DNA of 64,000 bases from Pseudomonas phenolilytica (GTDB lineage: Bacteria; Pseudomonadota; Gammaproteobacteria; Pseudomonadales; Pseudomonadaceae): assembly GCF_021432765.1 (NCBI RefSeq), contig NZ_CP058908.1, positions 1,504,001-1,568,000 of the forward strand, read 5' to 3'. A program made the position numbers and the translations under genes. Shown piece by piece: positions 1-10,157 of the stretch (position 1 is its first letter; each line of letters starts with the position of its first letter). Below the pieces are notes generated by a model. It saw only the letters and a list, made by a program, of their open reading frames with translations. It did no database searches and was not told the DNA's origin.

Positions 1-391
1 GCACGCTGCCGCCTTCACCGACCGGTGGCGAGAGGAAGTGCATTACCGGTTCGGCGACGCCGAAGAACATCAGGCCGATGCCCATGCCGGCGGAAAACAG
101 CATGGCGAACCAGGTGGTACGTGAGTAGTCGGGTTCGCTGTGGTCGGGGCCGAGCTTGATGTCGCCGTAGCGGCTGAGCGCCAGCAGCACCACCATCAGC
201 AGGATCAGCGCAACGGCGAGGATGTACAGCCAGCTGAGGTGGGCGACGATCCACGCCTGGGTCGTGCTGAACAGCGACTGCGCGTGTTTCGGCAGGGCGA
301 CGCTGTAGATCACCAGCGCCAGGATGATGAATGCCGAGCTGTAGAAGACCGGCGGATTGATGGTTGTAGCGGAAGACCTTCTTGCCTCCAT
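1..391 (-). CDS. BCCT-family transporter, 5' end only (betaine/choline/carnitine type)
   Basis: The minus-strand frame starting with ATG at 391 runs off the left edge of the window, so only about 130 N-terminal residues are present. The protein begins MEARRSSATTINPPVFYSSA, with a membrane segment at about residues 17-33 and a second at about 50-67. The stretch TTWFAMLFSAGMGIGLMFFG followed by VAEPVMHF matches the conserved BCCT region where sodium- or proton-coupled carriers handle quaternary ammonium compounds. Family members have about 12 membrane segments and import osmoprotectants such as choline, glycine betaine or carnitine. The substrate cannot be read from this fragment; a BetT-like choline carrier is the most usual case in Pseudomonas. 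The next gene to the right, comM, is on the same strand but separated by 117 bases. Confidence 0.85.
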   Translation of the reverse strand, partial: MEARRSSATTINPPVFYSSAFIILALVIYSVALPKHAQSLFSTTQAWIVAHLSWLYILAVALILLMVVLLALSRYGDIKLGPDHSEPDYSRTTWFAMLFSAGMGIGLMFFGVAEPVMHFLSPPVGEGGSV

Positions 392-508
392 GCTGCGCTC
401 CTTCGTGGGTCTGGGGAGTGGCCGCCTGTGGCGAAAGCGCACCAATCTAACATAGACAACGAAACGGCCCTGGTGTCTACGGCGCGCTTGCCGGCGCCGC
501 GCAGCGTG

Positions 509-2005
509 TCAGGCCTGGGCGGCGGGGCGGTATTGCAGCGCTTCGGCGAGGTGCTGACGGGAGATTTCCACCGTCGCGTCCAGGTCGGCCAGCGTGCGCG
601 CTACCTTGAGCAGGCGGTGCGCGGCGCGCAGCGACAGGCCGAGGCGTTCGCAGGCGTGCTCCAGCCATTGCTGGTCGACGCCGTCCAGCCGACAGTGCTG
701 GCGCAGGCCGGCGAGGTCGAGAAAGGCATTGGCGCAGCCCTGACGACGCAGCTGCAGCTGGCGTGCGGCCGCCACCTGAGCGGCCACTTCCGCGCTGCTC
801 TGGCCATGCTGCGCGGGTGCATTCAGCGAGGTGGTTTCGCGCGCGACCGTCAGGTGCAGGTCGATGCGATCGAGCAGCGGGCCGGACAGTTTGCCGCGGT
901 AGCGCTGGATCTGCTCCGGGGTGCAGCGGCAGCGTCCGCCGGGATCGCCGAGATAGCCGCAAGGGCAGGGGTTCATCGCCGCCACCAGCTGGAAGCGCGC
1001 TGGGAAGCGCACCTTGTCGCGTGCACGGGCAATGACGATCTGCCCCGATTCCAGCGGCTCGCGCAGCACCTCCAGCACCTTGCGATCGAACTCCGGCAGC
1101 TCGTCGAGAAACAGCACGCCCTGGTGCGCCAGGGTGATCTCGCCAGGCTGCGGCCGGCTGCCCCCGCCGACCAGCGCCGGACCGGACGCGCTGTGGTGCG
1201 GCTGGCGAAACGGCCGCTGCGGCCAGTGCGCCAGAGGGCCGTGGCTGGCTACCGACTGGATCGCCGCGACTTCCAGCGCTTCCTGCTCGTCCAGCGGCGG
1301 CAGCAGGCCGGGCAGACGGCTGGCCAGCAGTGTCTTGCCAGTGCCGGGCGGGCCGGAGAACAACAGGTTGTGTGCACCCGCCGCGGCGACCAGCAGGCCG
1401 CGCTTGGCGGCGAGCTGGCCTTGCACGTCGGCCAGGTCCGGGTAGGGCAGCACCTGGCGCAGCAGGCCTTGGGCGACATAGGGCGTCAGCGGCGTGGTGC
1501 CGCTGAAATGCGCCGCGACTTCCAGCAGGTGGTCGGCGGCATACACGGTCAGGCCGGACGCCAGGCTGGCTTCCTCGGCATTGGCCCGCGGCACCAGCAG
1601 CGCGCGGCCGGCGGCGCGAGCGGCAAGCGCGGCGGGCAACACGCCCTGCACCGGACGCAGCGCCCCGGAAAGCGCCAGCTCGCCCAGGCATTCGAGCCCG
1701 TCCAGGCGCTCGGCCGGCAGTTGACCGCTGGCCGCGAGAATGCCCAAGGCAATGGCCAGGTCGAAACGACCGCCGTCTTTGGGCAGGTCGGCGGGTGCGA
1801 GGTTGAGGGTGATGCGTCGGGCAGGGAAGTCGAAACCGGAGGTGAGGATGGCGCTGCGCACGCGATCCTTGCTTTCCTTCACTGCGGTTTCCGGCAGCCC
1901 GACCAGCGCCAGCGAGGGCAGGCCGTTGGCCAGATGCGCCTCGACGGTCACCGGCGGCGCTTCGACGCCGCTCTGTGCGCGGCTGTGGACGATGGCCAGG
2001 GACAT
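509..2005 (-). CDS. comM: ComM/YifB family Mg-chelatase-like AAA+ ATPase
   Basis: The 498-residue protein has the usual three parts of the YifB/ComM family: an N-terminal Lon-protease-like domain (about 1-170), a Mg-chelatase-type AAA+ core with Walker A GPPGTGKT at 218-225 and Walker B VLFLDE at 297-302, and a C-terminal Mg-chelatase domain. ComM is a hexameric helicase that promotes branch migration during integration of single-stranded DNA in natural transformation. P. stutzeri-type bacteria are naturally transformable, which fits. ATG at 2005 gives the conserved start MSLAIVHSRA; in-frame sequence further upstream overlaps ubiK and is not credible. ubiK lies 35 bases upstream on the same strand, so the two may be cotranscribed. 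Confidence 0.95.
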   Translation of the reverse strand: MSLAIVHSRAQSGVEAPPVTVEAHLANGLPSLALVGLPETAVKESKDRVRSAILTSGFDFPARRITLNLAPADLPKDGGRFDLAIALGILAASGQLPAERLDGLECLGELALSGALRPVQGVLPAALAARAAGRALLVPRANAEEASLASGLTVYAADHLLEVAAHFSGTTPLTPYVAQGLLRQVLPYPDLADVQGQLAAKRGLLVAAAGAHNLLFSGPPGTGKTLLASRLPGLLPPLDEQEALEVAAIQSVASHGPLAHWPQRPFRQPHHSASGPALVGGGSRPQPGEITLAHQGVLFLDELPEFDRKVLEVLREPLESGQIVIARARDKVRFPARFQLVAAMNPCPCGYLGDPGGRCRCTPEQIQRYRGKLSGPLLDRIDLHLTVARETTSLNAPAQHGQSSAEVAAQVAAARQLQLRRQGCANAFLDLAGLRQHCRLDGVDQQWLEHACERLGLSLRAAHRLLKVARTLADLDATVEISRQHLAEALQYRPAAQA

Positions 2006-2040
2006 TCGATCACTCCTTGATCGTGTCGCGGCCCGGTCGG

Positions 2041-2301
2041 TCAGGACACGGGCGGCGTGAGCTTTTCTTCCAGTTCGGCGACCTTGGCTTCCAGCGCCTC
2101 CAGGCGCGCGCGGGTGCGGGCGAGCACCACCATCTGGCTGTCGAATTCGTCGCGGCTGACCACGTCGAGCTTGTTCAGCGCGCCCTGCACCACGGCTTTG
2201 AGCTGGGCTTCGAACTCGGGGCGCGGCAGCGGGGTGTCGCCGTTGAACAGGCGCGAGGCCTGGGAACCGAGGGCGTCGAGGAAGGCTTTGGGTGGCAGCA
2301 T
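2041..2301 (-). CDS. ubiK: UbiK-like ubiquinone biosynthesis accessory factor (BMFP/YqiC family)
   Basis: This small protein (86 residues from ATG 2301) has the family layout: an amphipathic N-terminal helix (KAFLDALGSQASRLF), a central segment ending VVSRDEFDSQMVVLARTRAR, and a C-terminal coiled coil (LEALEAKVAELEEKL). UbiK binds UbiJ and lipids and supports the aerobic ubiquinone-modifying complex in Enterobacteria; the same role is inferred here. A second ATG five codons upstream (2316) is possible. I prefer 2301 because AGG sits eight bases before it, whereas 2316 has no visible ribosome binding site. The gene is divergent from glnK across a 384-base regulatory region. Confidence 0.85.
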   Translation of the reverse strand: MLPPKAFLDALGSQASRLFNGDTPLPRPEFEAQLKAVVQGALNKLDVVSRDEFDSQMVVLARTRARLEALEAKVAELEEKLTPPVS

Positions 2302-2369
2302 GACAGGTACCTGCATTTGAACGGCCGGCAGTGTAGCACGCGCGTTTTTGTGCAGGCCGTGCCCGAGGC

Positions 2370-2386
2370 TGCACAGGATTTGCGCA
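2370..2386. promoter_or_regulatory. Candidate NtrC binding site, distal
   Basis: The sequence TGCACA-GGATT-TGCGCA matches 9 of 12 palindrome positions of the enterobacterial NtrC site TGCACC-N5-GGTGCA. It lies 33 bases (about three helical turns) from the stronger site at 2403 and is centred near -142 from the predicted sigma-54 start. The match alone is weak; the spacing is what makes it credible. Confidence 0.5.
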
Positions 2387-2402
2387 GGCCCACCGGCCTC
2401 CG

Positions 2403-2419
2403 TGCGCCATTCTGGTGCA
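2403..2419. promoter_or_regulatory. Candidate NtrC binding site, proximal
   Basis: TGCGCC-ATTCT-GGTGCA matches 11 of 12 positions of the NtrC palindrome TGCACC-N5-GGTGCA. Its centre is about 109 bases before the predicted glnK transcription start, the typical distance for an enhancer of a sigma-54 promoter. Confidence 0.7.
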
Positions 2420-2494
2420 TCGCTGTGCTGCCTTTTCCCTGCGGGCGCATGCTCGCGGCGCCTGGCGCCTTGCCGGGCGGGCGTTTCGTCAACC

Positions 2495-2510
2495 TGGCAT
2501 CGATTCTGCT
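2495..2510 (+). promoter_or_regulatory. Sigma-54 (RpoN) promoter of glnK-amtB
   Basis: TGGCAT-CGATT-CTGCT matches the -24/-12 consensus TGGCAC-N5-TTGCW, with the required ten bases between the GG and GC doublets. It faces glnK and predicts a start near 2520, giving a leader of about 165 bases. In Pseudomonas and other Proteobacteria glnK-amtB is a classical NtrC/RpoN target. I saw no better sigma-54 match closer to glnK. Confidence 0.75.
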
Positions 2511-2631
2511 ATGACCCTTTCGACGCATGCACCAGTGCGGCGCCCGGTTGGATCGCACAACGGACGGGCACGCAGTCGGACCTGCGCCTGGCAAGCAGTC
2601 CGGGCGTTACAAGAGCCGGACACCAGCTTAG

Positions 2632-3024
<393 letters not shown>

Positions 3025-3065
3025 CGCACCCCCAACGAACCCCCTCACGCCCCAGGAGTAACACC

Positions 3066-4382
3066 ATGACTCTGCGCAAATTCGCAGGGCTAGGAGCCCT
3101 ATTGTCCCTGCTAAGCCCCGGCCTCGCGCTGGCACAGGACGCGACGCTGGATTCAGGCGATACGGCATGGATGCTCACCGCCACCGCGCTGGTGCTGTTC
3201 ATGACGATCCCTGGCCTGGCACTGTTCTACGGCGGCATGGTCCGCTCGAAGAACATCCTCTCGGTGATGATGCAATGCTTCGCCATCACCGGCCTGATGA
3301 GCGTCCTGTGGATGGTCTACGGCTATAGCCTGGCCTTCGACACCACCGGCATGGAGGCGGGAGTGACCAACTTCAGCTCCTTCGTCGGCGGCCTGGAGCG
3401 CGCCTTCCTCAGCGGCCTGACGGTCGACAGCCTGGTCGGCGCCTTCCCCGAAAGCGTATTCATAACCTTCCAGATGACCTTCGCCATCATCACCCCGGCG
3501 CTGATCGTCGGTGCCTTCGCCGAGCGCATGAAGTTCTCAGCGATGCTGATCTTCATGACCGTCTGGTTCACCCTGGTCTACGCGCCGATCGCGCACATGG
3601 TCTGGGGCGGCGACGGCGGTCTGATGTGGGACTGGGGCGTGCTGGATTTCGCCGGCGGCACCGTGGTGCACATCAACGCCGGTATCGCCGGTCTGGTGGC
3701 CTGCGTGGTGCTGGGCAAGCGCAAGGGCTTCCCGGTCACGCCGATGGCCCCGCACAACCTCGGTCTGACGCTGATGGGGGCGGCCATGCTGTGGATCGGC
3801 TGGTTCGGCTTCAATGCCGGCTCGGCGGCCGCCGCCAACGGTACTGCCGGCATGGCCATGCTGGTGACGCAGATCGCCACCGCCGCGGCGGCCCTGAGCT
3901 GGATGTTCGCCGAGTGGATCACCCACGGTAAGCCCAGCGCACTGGGCATCGCCTCGGGCGTGGTTGCCGGTCTGGTCGCCATCACTCCGGCTGCGGGCAC
4001 TGCCGGTCCGATGGGCGCACTGATCATCGGTCTGGCTTCTGGCGTGATCTGCTTCTTCTGCGCCACCAGCCTCAAGCGCAAGCTCGGCTACGACGACTCG
4101 CTGGATGCTTTCGGCGTGCACGGCGTCGGCGGCATCGTCGGCGCGTTGCTCACCGGCGTGTTCGCGGCGCCGGCGCTCGGTGGCTTCGGCGAGGTGGAGA
4201 ACATCGCGCTGCAGCTGTGGATCCAGTTCAAGGGTGTGCTGTTCACCGTGGTCTACACCACCATCGTCACCTTCGTGATCCTCAAGGTGATCGACGCGGT
4301 GATGGGCCTGCGGGTGAACGACGAAGAGGAAACCGTGGGCCTGGACCTCAGCCTGCACAACGAACGCGGCTACAACCTCTAG
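3066..4382 (+). CDS. amtB: Ammonium transporter AmtB
   Basis: This 438-residue Amt/Mep/Rh channel conducts ammonium across the inner membrane. A cleavable signal peptide is likely ([10 protein letters not shown] start, SPGLALA-Q cleavage), followed by about 11 membrane segments. Family landmarks include the periplasmic entry region [20 protein letters not shown], the pore histidine regions ([10 protein letters not shown] and [10 protein letters not shown]) and a short cytoplasmic tail. The tail ends LHNERGYNL, the part of AmtB that contacts GlnK. It is cotranscribed with glnK and closed by a strong terminator at 4428-4458. Confidence 0.97.
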   Translation: MTLRKFAGLGALLSLLSPGLALAQDATLDSGDTAWMLTATALVLFMTIPGLALFYGGMVRSKNILSVMMQCFAITGLMSVLWMVYGYSLAFDTTGMEAGVTNFSSFVGGLERAFLSGLTVDSLVGAFPESVFITFQMTFAIITPALIVGAFAERMKFSAMLIFMTVWFTLVYAPIAHMVWGGDGGLMWDWGVLDFAGGTVVHINAGIAGLVACVVLGKRKGFPVTPMAPHNLGLTLMGAAMLWIGWFGFNAGSAAAANGTAGMAMLVTQIATAAAALSWMFAEWITHGKPSALGIASGVVAGLVAITPAAGTAGPMGALIIGLASGVICFFCATSLKRKLGYDDSLDAFGVHGVGGIVGALLTGVFAAPALGGFGEVENIALQLWIQFKGVLFTVVYTTIVTFVILKVIDAVMGLRVNDEEETVGLDLSLHNERGYNL

Positions 4383-4427
4383 CGACATCCCGCGCGACCA
4401 GCGCGCAACCATCACGCAGCGGTTGGC

Positions 4428-4458
4428 AAGGGCGCCTTTTGGCGCCCTTTGCTTTTTT
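4428..4458 (+). terminator. Rho-independent terminator after amtB
   Basis: A perfect stem AAGGGCGCC / GGCGCCCTT around a TTTT loop is followed, after TGC, by six T residues. It ends the glnK-amtB unit 46 bases after the amtB stop and 52 bases before the next start. Confidence 0.9.
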
Positions 4459-4509
4459 CGCGACCGCGCTAGAATGCGCCCGATTCGCCTCCGAGCCCGG
4501 GTTTCCAGC

Positions 4510-4935
4510 ATGTGGCAACAGACCCTGATCACGCTGCGCCCGCGTCCGCGCGGTTTTCATCTGATCACCGACGAGCTGCAGGCCGCGTTGCCGGAACTGC
4601 GGCGCTGCGAGGTCGGTCTGTTACACCTGTGGCTGCGGCATACCTCGGCGTCGCTGACCGTCAACGAGAACGCCGATGGCGCGGTCCGACGCGATTTCGA
4701 GCGTTTTTTCGATCGCCTGGCACCTCAGGGCGAGCCGGGCTACGAACACGATTACGAGGGGCCGGACGATCTGCCGGCGCACTTCAAGGCCAGCCTGCTG
4801 GGCTGTCAGTTGAGCGTTCCGGTCTCCGCCGGGCGCCTGGCGCTCGGCACTTGGCAGGGCATCTATCTCGGCGAGCACCGCGAGCAGGGAGGCGCCAGGC
4901 AAGTGCTGGCGACCCTGCATGGCATGCAGAGTTGA
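4510..4935 (+). CDS. YjbQ family protein (UPF0047)
   Basis: The 141-residue protein is full length for the YjbQ/UPF0047 family. The family hallmark [17 protein letters not shown] is present at about residues 38-54, followed by [12 protein letters not shown] near the C terminus. Members form trimers and have weak thiamine-phosphate synthase activity; their true role is uncertain. ATG 4510 gives the family start [17 protein letters not shown]; reading further upstream would run through the amtB terminator. The gene appears to stand alone between amtB and sutA. Confidence 0.85.
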   Translation: MWQQTLITLRPRPRGFHLITDELQAALPELRRCEVGLLHLWLRHTSASLTVNENADGAVRRDFERFFDRLAPQGEPGYEHDYEGPDDLPAHFKASLLGCQLSVPVSAGRLALGTWQGIYLGEHREQGGARQVLATLHGMQS

Positions 4936-5009
4936 ATTTTTTTTGGCGATGCCAGAGGTTGTGCATCGCTGGGCTATAACTACCGCTTTGGCGAGCCACG
5001 AGGTTGAAC

Positions 5010-5345
5010 ATGAGCGACGAAGAACTCGAACAAGACGATCTGGACGTGACTGACGAGGAAGACGGGGAGGAAGAGCTGAGCGCGGCCGACGACGGCGACG
5101 AGGCTCTGGACGACGAGGGCACCGACAGCGAGCGCGCCACGCCGACGCCGAAGAAGGCCAAGGCCAAGGCTGCCGAGCCGGATGAGCTGCCCAGCCTGGA
5201 AGCCAAGCAGAAGGAACGTGATGCGCTGGCCCGGGCGATGGAAGAGTTCCTCGCGCGTGGCGGCAAGGTGCAGGAAGTCGAGCCGAACGTGGTGGCCGAT
5301 CCGCCCAAGAAGCCCGACAGCAAGTACGGCAGCCGGCCCATCTGA
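5010..5345 (+). CDS. sutA: Transcriptional regulator SutA (RNA polymerase-associated)
   Basis: This 111-residue acidic protein has the composition of SutA: a highly acidic disordered N terminus (SDEELEQDDLDVTDEEDGEE), a short basic alanine/lysine linker (KKAKAKA), a central helix (AKQKERDALARAMEEFLARG) and a conserved tail (NVVADPPKKPDSKYGSRPI). In P. aeruginosa SutA binds RNA polymerase and raises transcription of housekeeping and ribosomal genes during slow growth. ATG 5010 has AGG six bases upstream. The gene is monocistronic, with a hairpin terminator at 5362. Confidence 0.9.
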   Translation: MSDEELEQDDLDVTDEEDGEEELSAADDGDEALDDEGTDSERATPTPKKAKAKAAEPDELPSLEAKQKERDALARAMEEFLARGGKVQEVEPNVVADPPKKPDSKYGSRPI

Positions 5346-5361
5346 GTCCGCGCGCCAAGCG

Positions 5362-5393
5362 AAGAGCCCGCCATCGTGCGGGCTCTTTCGTTT
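5362..5393. terminator. Terminator hairpin between sutA and the HAD gene
   Basis: The perfect ten-base arms AAGAGCCCGC / GCGGGCTCTT (5362-5371, 5378-5387) close a six-base loop and are followed by TCGTTT. It lies between convergent genes and probably serves sutA, and perhaps the HAD gene as well. Confidence 0.8.
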
Positions 5394-6097
5394 CAGCAGC
5401 CCGAGCGCCAGTGCCGGAGCAGGCCGGGCAACTCCGTGAGGCTGTGGATTTCGGCCTCCGGCCGGCGTGCCTGTTGCCACGGCAGGTGCTGCGGGTTGTA
5501 CCAGATGGCGCGGAAGCCGGCCTGCTGGGCACCGAAGATGTCGTCCTCGTGGTGGTCGCCGATGTGCACGGCTTCCGCCGCGCTCACGCCGGCCAGCCGC
5601 AACGCCTCGCGGAACGGCCGCGGGTCGGGCTTGCCGATGCCCAGGTCCTCGGCACACAGGGCGAACTGGAAGTAGTCGGCCAGCCCCAGTCGTCGCACAT
5701 CGGCATTGCCGTTGGTGAGCACGCCGAGGATGTAGTGATTGGCCAGCCATTCCAGCGTGGGCAGCACCTCCGGCGCCAGTTCGATCGCATGGCGGGCGTC
5801 GAGAAACACGCGGAAGCCAGCGTCGGTGAGCTGCTGCGCCTGCGCCTGCTCGTAGCCGGCATCCGTCAGCGCGTGGAACAGAATCCGCCGGCGCAGCTCG
5901 CTGATGCGGTGGCGCAGCGCGGGTTCGCGCTCGATCAGCATGCGGCGGATCGCGCCCAGCGCCTCGATGGGGAAGTCGCCGAGCAGCGGCGCGTTGGTCG
6001 CCAGCCAGTCGCGCAGCGCCCGCTCCGCGCCCTGGATGATCGGCTTGGCCTGCCAGAGGGTGTCGTCGAGGTCGAAGGTGATCAGGCGAAGGTTCAC
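5393..6097 (-). CDS. HAD-superfamily hydrolase, subfamily IA
   Basis: The 234-residue protein carries HAD motif I DLDDTLW with Asp9 and Asp11, motif II around LTNGNA, and motif [13 protein letters not shown], with a helical cap domain between motifs I and II. It should be a cytosolic phosphatase of unknown substrate; an FMN phosphatase or related phosphate-ester role is possible. Its ATG overlaps the xerC stop by four bases, so the two are translationally coupled. This xerC-HAD pairing is also found in other Pseudomonas and resembles the xerC-yigB order of E. coli, where YigB is an FMN phosphatase. Confidence 0.88.
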   Translation of the reverse strand: MNLRLITFDLDDTLWQAKPIIQGAERALRDWLATNAPLLGDFPIEALGAIRRMLIEREPALRHRISELRRRILFHALTDAGYEQAQAQQLTDAGFRVFLDARHAIELAPEVLPTLEWLANHYILGVLTNGNADVRRLGLADYFQFALCAEDLGIGKPDPRPFREALRLAGVSAAEAVHIGDHHEDDIFGAQQAGFRAIWYNPQHLPWQQARRPEAEIHSLTELPGLLRHWRSGC

Positions 6098-6993
6098 GAT
6101 TCGTCGTCCTGCTTGCGTCTGGCTCGTGGATGCGCCTGGTCGTAGACCTTGGCCAAGTGCTGGAAGTCCAGGTGGGTATAGATCTGCGTGGTGCCGATAT
6201 CGGCGTGGCCGAGCAGTTCCTGCACCGAGCGCAGGTCCTGCGACGACTCCAGCAGATGGCTGGCGAAGCTGTGGCGCAGCATGTGCGGATGCAGGCGCTG
6301 GCCCAGCTCGCGGGCGCCGGCAGCCTGCACCCGTTTGTGCACCGCGCGCTGGCCGAGACGGCGGCCCTGCTGGCCGATGAATACCGCGCCGTCGGCCGGA
6401 TTGGCCAGCGCCCGCAGCGGCAGCCAGGCGCGCAGCGCCTCGCGCGCCTGGCGTCCTACCGGCAGCTCACGCTCCTTGTTGCCCTTGCCGACGACTCGTA
6501 CCAGCCCGGCGGCCAGGTCGAGCCGGTCGAGATTCAGACCGACCAGCTCGGACAGGCGCAGCCCGGAGGAATAGAACAGCTCGAGCATGGCCTGGTCGCG
6601 ACGGGCGATGAAGTCGTCCTCGACAGCACCGTCCAGCAGCTGCATCGCGCGATCGGTGTCCAGCAGCCGCGGCAGGCGCTTCTCGCCCTTGGGCGCGCTG
6701 ACGCCGCTGGCTGGATCATGCGCGCAGAGGCCTTCCTGATTGAGGTAGCGATACAATCCGCGGAGCGACGACAGCAGACGCGCCAGGCTGCGGCTGGACA
6801 GTCCCTGGCGATGCAGTTCGGCAATCAGCTGGCGCACCTGCTGGCCGCGCAGCGCCGCCCACTGCTGCACCGACTGGCGCTCGCAGAAGGCGAGCACTCT
6901 GGCCAGATCGCGGCGGTAGCCGTCCAGGGTATGCGGCGACATCTGTCGCTCGCTGTGCAGGTGCTGGAAATAGCGATCGAGATCGGTTTGCAC
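6094..6993 (-). CDS. xerC: Site-specific tyrosine recombinase XerC
   Basis: XerC acts with XerD at dif to resolve chromosome dimers before division. Counting from the GTG at 6993 (299 residues), the catalytic set is complete: Arg146 (SSGLRLSEL), Lys170 ([12 protein letters not shown]), His237 and Arg240 ([12 protein letters not shown]), His263 ([10 protein letters not shown]) and Tyr272 (QIYTHLDF). The N-terminal SAM-like core-binding domain covers about 1-90. A longer reading from TTG 7005 is open, but its first codons contain the GGGAGG ribosome binding site, so GTG 6993 is preferred. The gene is part of a minus-strand series lptM-lysA-dapF-DUF484-xerC-HAD. Confidence 0.95.
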   Translation of the reverse strand: MQTDLDRYFQHLHSERQMSPHTLDGYRRDLARVLAFCERQSVQQWAALRGQQVRQLIAELHRQGLSSRSLARLLSSLRGLYRYLNQEGLCAHDPASGVSAPKGEKRLPRLLDTDRAMQLLDGAVEDDFIARRDQAMLELFYSSGLRLSELVGLNLDRLDLAAGLVRVVGKGNKERELPVGRQAREALRAWLPLRALANPADGAVFIGQQGRRLGQRAVHKRVQAAGARELGQRLHPHMLRHSFASHLLESSQDLRSVQELLGHADIGTTQIYTHLDFQHLAKVYDQAHPRARRKQDDES

Positions 6994-7009
6994 GGGGCCT
7001 CCCAACGAT

Positions 7010-7028
7010 GGCCGGCACTGCGCCGGCC
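7010..7028. repeat. Short perfect inverted repeat between DUF484 gene and xerC
   Basis: GGCCGGC / GCCGGCC with a five-base loop lies in the 63-base gap. It has no T run, so it is more likely an RNA processing or stabilising hairpin within the operon than a terminator. Confidence 0.5.
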
Positions 7029-7056
7029 GGACAGCCTGCCGGGGAACCGCGGAGGC

Positions 7057-7752
7057 TCAGCGCACCGAGCGTAGCGGCGTGGCGAAGCGCGGCAGCACTC
7101 GCGCCAGCACCTCGGCAATGTAACCAAGGAACAGCGTGCCGAGCGAACTCTTGTAATGCTGCGGATCGGGACTGCCGATCGCCAGCGCGCCGAGCTGCTG
7201 ATCGAGCATGACCACCGCTGCCGAGCCGACACTGGCGCTGTGCTCCTCACCGAACAGGAAGGCCAGTTCGTGGGCGCGCAGCGCGCCGCAGATGGTCTTG
7301 CCGCCGGCGAGCAGGCCGCCGATGCTCTGCTGGGCTTCGGCCGGACTGACGCTGCGCCCCACCGGCAGCACGGCATCGCTGAACAGGATCAGGCTGACGT
7401 AGGGCACCTGGAATTCATGGCGCAGGCTGTCCTCGACGGCGCTGACCACCTCTTCCAGGCTGCTGGCGTCGAGCAGGTCGAGCACCAGCCGGCGAGTCTT
7501 GTCGAACAGCCGGTCGTTGTCGCGGGCGACATCCATCAGCTGCGACAGGCGATGGCGCATCTCGATGTTGCGCTCGCGCAGGAGCTTGACCTGGCGCTCG
7601 ACCAGCGACACGGCCGCGCCGGGCTGGTGCGGCAGGCGCAGTTCGGTGAGCAACTCGTCGTGATCGACGAAGAATTCCGGATGGGCACGCAGGTAGGCGG
7701 CGACGACTTCGGCGTCGGGCAGCGGCGCGGCGGCCGGGGTCTGCTCGGTCAT
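7057..7752 (-). CDS. DUF484 family protein
   Basis: The 231-residue cytosolic protein belongs to DUF484. It has an N-terminal segment [20 protein letters not shown] typical of the family, a short coiled coil with [15 protein letters not shown], and a C-terminal GAF-like domain. The function is unknown; it nearly always sits between dapF and xerC in Pseudomonas and Enterobacteria (yigA position). ATG 7752 overlaps the end of dapF by four bases, which supports translational coupling and fixes the start. Confidence 0.9.
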   Translation of the reverse strand: MTEQTPAAAPLPDAEVVAAYLRAHPEFFVDHDELLTELRLPHQPGAAVSLVERQVKLLRERNIEMRHRLSQLMDVARDNDRLFDKTRRLVLDLLDASSLEEVVSAVEDSLRHEFQVPYVSLILFSDAVLPVGRSVSPAEAQQSIGGLLAGGKTICGALRAHELAFLFGEEHSASVGSAAVVMLDQQLGALAIGSPDPQHYKSSLGTLFLGYIAEVLARVLPRFATPLRSVR

Positions 7753-8579
7753 AGGCGAACCTGTCCTTCGAAAACGCGAACGGCGGGGCCGGTCATCATA
7801 ACGGGCTGGCCGGGACCTGCCCATTCAATGGACAGACGGCCGCCGGGCAGGTCGATCTGCACCGGCGAATCCATCCAGCCCTGGCGGATCGCCGCGACCG
7901 CCGCGGCGCAGGCGCCGGTGCCGCAGGCCTGGGTCTCGCCGGCTCCGCGTTCCCACACGCGCAGGCGCGCATGGTCACGGTCGATCACCTGCAGGAAGCC
8001 GACGTTGACCCGCTGCGGGAAGCGCGGGTGGTGTTCGATCTGCGGTCCCAGTTCGTGCACGGGTGCATTGTCGACGCTGTCGACGCACAGCACGGCATGG
8101 GGATTGCCCATCGACACGGCGGCAAGCTCCACGCGGCGGCCGGCCACATCCAGCGGGTAACTCAGCGCCTCGGCGTCGGCCTGGAAAGGGATGTCCGCGG
8201 GCTTCAGGCGGGGCGGCCCCATGTCGACGCGAATCTGCCCGTCGGGGCGGATGTCCAGCTCGATGATGCCGCCCTTGGTTTCGACTTTGATCTTGCGTTT
8301 GACGGTCAAGCGCTTGTCGACCACGAAGCGGGCGAAGCAGCGCGCGCCATTACCGCACTGCTCCACTTCCGAGCCGTCGGCATTGAAGATGCGGTAGCGG
8401 AAGTCGACGTCCGGATTCTGCGGCGGTTCGACGATCAACAACTGATCGAAGCCGATGCCGGTGTGGCGGTCGCCCCACTGCCTGGCGTGCTTGGGCTGGA
8501 TGTGCGCGTGCTGGCTGACCAGGTCGATGACCATGAAGTCGTTGCCCAGCCCGTGCATCTTGGTAAAGCGCAAAAGCAT
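7749..8579 (-). CDS. dapF: Diaminopimelate epimerase
   Basis: DapF converts LL- to meso-diaminopimelate, the last step before lysine and the peptidoglycan cross-linking residue. The 276-residue protein carries both catalytic cysteines: Cys75 in EQCGNGARC and Cys219 in ACGTGACAAA. It starts [15 protein letters not shown], the standard family N terminus. It lies ten bases downstream of lysA, which uses its product, so lysA-dapF form a lysine pathway unit. Confidence 0.97.
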   Translation of the reverse strand: MLLRFTKMHGLGNDFMVIDLVSQHAHIQPKHARQWGDRHTGIGFDQLLIVEPPQNPDVDFRYRIFNADGSEVEQCGNGARCFARFVVDKRLTVKRKIKVETKGGIIELDIRPDGQIRVDMGPPRLKPADIPFQADAEALSYPLDVAGRRVELAAVSMGNPHAVLCVDSVDNAPVHELGPQIEHHPRFPQRVNVGFLQVIDRDHARLRVWERGAGETQACGTGACAAAVAAIRQGWMDSPVQIDLPGGRLSIEWAGPGQPVMMTGPAVRVFEGQVRL

Positions 8580-8589
8580 CGGGTTGGCC

Positions 8590-9837
8590 TCAACGGGGCA
8601 GCAGGCTTTCGCCGGCGTAGAGTTCCTGCACGCTTTCGCGACGGCGTACTTCGAAGGCCTCGTCGCCATCCACCAGCACCTCGGCGGCGCGGCCGCGGGT
8701 GTTGTAGTTGGAGCTCATGACGAAACCGTAGGCACCGGCCGAGCAGACGGCCAGCAGGTCGCCCTCGGCCAGCTCCAGGGTGCGGTCCTTGGCAAGGAAG
8801 TCGCCGGTCTCGCAGATCGGTCCGACGATGTCGTAACGGCGGCCTTCGCCCTGGCGCGGCTGCACCGCAACGACGTTCATCCAGGCCTGGTAGAGCGCCG
8901 GGCGGATCAGGTCGTTCATCGCCGCGTCGACGATGGCGAAATCCTTGTGCGCGGTGTGCTTGAGGTATTCCACGCGGGTCAGCAGCACGCCGGCGTTGGC
9001 GACGATCGAGCGACCCGGTTCGAACACCAGCGCCAGGCCGCGGCCTTCGATGCGCTGGCGCACGGCCTGGATGTAGTCGCCGGCCAGCGGCGGCTGCTCA
9101 TCGCGGTAGCGCACGCCGAGACCGCCGCCCAGGTCCAGGTGACGGATGTGGATGCCGCGCGCGGCCAGACGGTCGATGAGCCCCAGCAGGCGGTCCAGCG
9201 CATCGAGGAACGGCGGCAGACTGGTCAGCTGCGAGCCGATATGGCAGTCGACGCCGACCACTTGCAGATTCGCCAGCTCGGCGGCGCGGGCGTAGACCGC
9301 TTCGGCATCGGCGATGGCAATGCCGAACTTGTTCTCTTTCAGCCCGGTGGAAATGTACGGGTGGGTGCCGGCGTCGACGTCCGGGTTGACCCGCAGCGAC
9401 ACCGGAGCCTTGACGCCCAGCTCGGCGGCGACCTGCTGCAGGCGCTCCAGCTCGTCGGTGGATTCGACGTTGAAGCAGTGCACGCCGACTTCCAGCGCGC
9501 GACGCATGTCGTCGCGGGTCTTGCCGACGCCGGAGAAGACGATACGGTCCGGCTGGCCGCCGGCGGCCAGCACACGCTCCAGTTCACCGCACGAGACGAT
9601 GTCGAAGCCAGCGCCTAGGCGTGCCAGCACGTTCAGTACGCCCAGATTCGAATTGGCTTTGACGGCGAAGCAGACCAGATGCGGCATGCCATCCAGCGCA
9701 TCGGCATAGGCCCGGTACTGGGCTTCGATGTGCGCGCGCGAATAGACGTAGGTCGGTGTGCCGAAGCGTTGTGCGAGGGCAGGCAGCGCCACGCCCTCCG
9801 CGAAGAGTTGACCGTCGCGGTACGAGAAGGCCTCCAT
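8590..9837 (-). CDS. lysA: Diaminopimelate decarboxylase
   Basis: LysA decarboxylates meso-diaminopimelate to L-lysine using pyridoxal phosphate. The 415-residue protein is full length. Lys60 in CFAVKANSN forms the Schiff base, the glycine loop GGGLGVRY binds the cofactor phosphate, and CETGDF plus SSNYNTRGR line the dimer-interface active site. GGAGG lies just upstream of the ATG. It is preceded by lptM and followed by dapF on the same strand. Confidence 0.97.
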   Translation of the reverse strand: MEAFSYRDGQLFAEGVALPALAQRFGTPTYVYSRAHIEAQYRAYADALDGMPHLVCFAVKANSNLGVLNVLARLGAGFDIVSCGELERVLAAGGQPDRIVFSGVGKTRDDMRRALEVGVHCFNVESTDELERLQQVAAELGVKAPVSLRVNPDVDAGTHPYISTGLKENKFGIAIADAEAVYARAAELANLQVVGVDCHIGSQLTSLPPFLDALDRLLGLIDRLAARGIHIRHLDLGGGLGVRYRDEQPPLAGDYIQAVRQRIEGRGLALVFEPGRSIVANAGVLLTRVEYLKHTAHKDFAIVDAAMNDLIRPALYQAWMNVVAVQPRQGEGRRYDIVGPICETGDFLAKDRTLELAEGDLLAVCSAGAYGFVMSSNYNTRGRAAEVLVDGDEAFEVRRRESVQELYAGESLLPR

Positions 9838-9849
9838 GATCAGCCTCCT

Positions 9850-9990
9850 TTAGAGTTCGAAACGGTCTTTGGAACGTTCTTTGGCGGTGGCCTCGTCGTC
9901 CGGCAGATACAACGGGCCTTTCTGGCCGCAGCCGCCGAGAACGGAGGCGAGAATGGCGAGCGCGACAAGGGGAAGCAGCAGACGCTTCAT
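9850..9990 (-). CDS. lptM: LptM/YifL-type small lipoprotein
   Basis: This 46-residue protein has a lipoprotein signal peptide ([20 protein letters not shown]) with the modified Cys at 21, followed by [11 protein letters not shown], the family motif. LptM (formerly YifL) assists oxidative maturation of the outer-membrane LPS translocon LptD-LptE in E. coli; the same role is inferred here. Its position directly before lysA is the usual one in gammaproteobacteria. The gene is divergent from cyaY. Confidence 0.9.
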   Translation of the reverse strand: MKRLLLPLVALAILASVLGGCGQKGPLYLPDDEATAKERSKDRFEL

Positions 9991-10157
9991 GGGGGACAAT
10001 CCTTGAAAAATCGAATGGCCGGAGTATACCCAGCACCCGGCGGATTGCCTATCGAGCAGCCGCGGCGGCGGCGCCGGCTCGCCTGGTTTGCGACGGGCCT
10101 GCTAAGCTCGCGTCCTCGATGCGACCGCCGGTCGCTCGCCACCTTGAGGACCCCCGC

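Noticed and set aside
140..2020. Long plus-strand open frame opposite comM
   Set aside because: It mirrors the codon bias of comM on the other strand; its protein is Gln/Arg/Ala-rich with no recognisable domain. The same applies to other long antisense frames at 12356-14011, 33989-35791, 39925-42132 and 61729-63267.
2590..2606. CTGGCAAGCAGTCCGGGC as a second sigma-54 promoter nearer glnK
   Set aside because: The GG doublet is not followed by GC at the required distance; the match at 2495 is much better.
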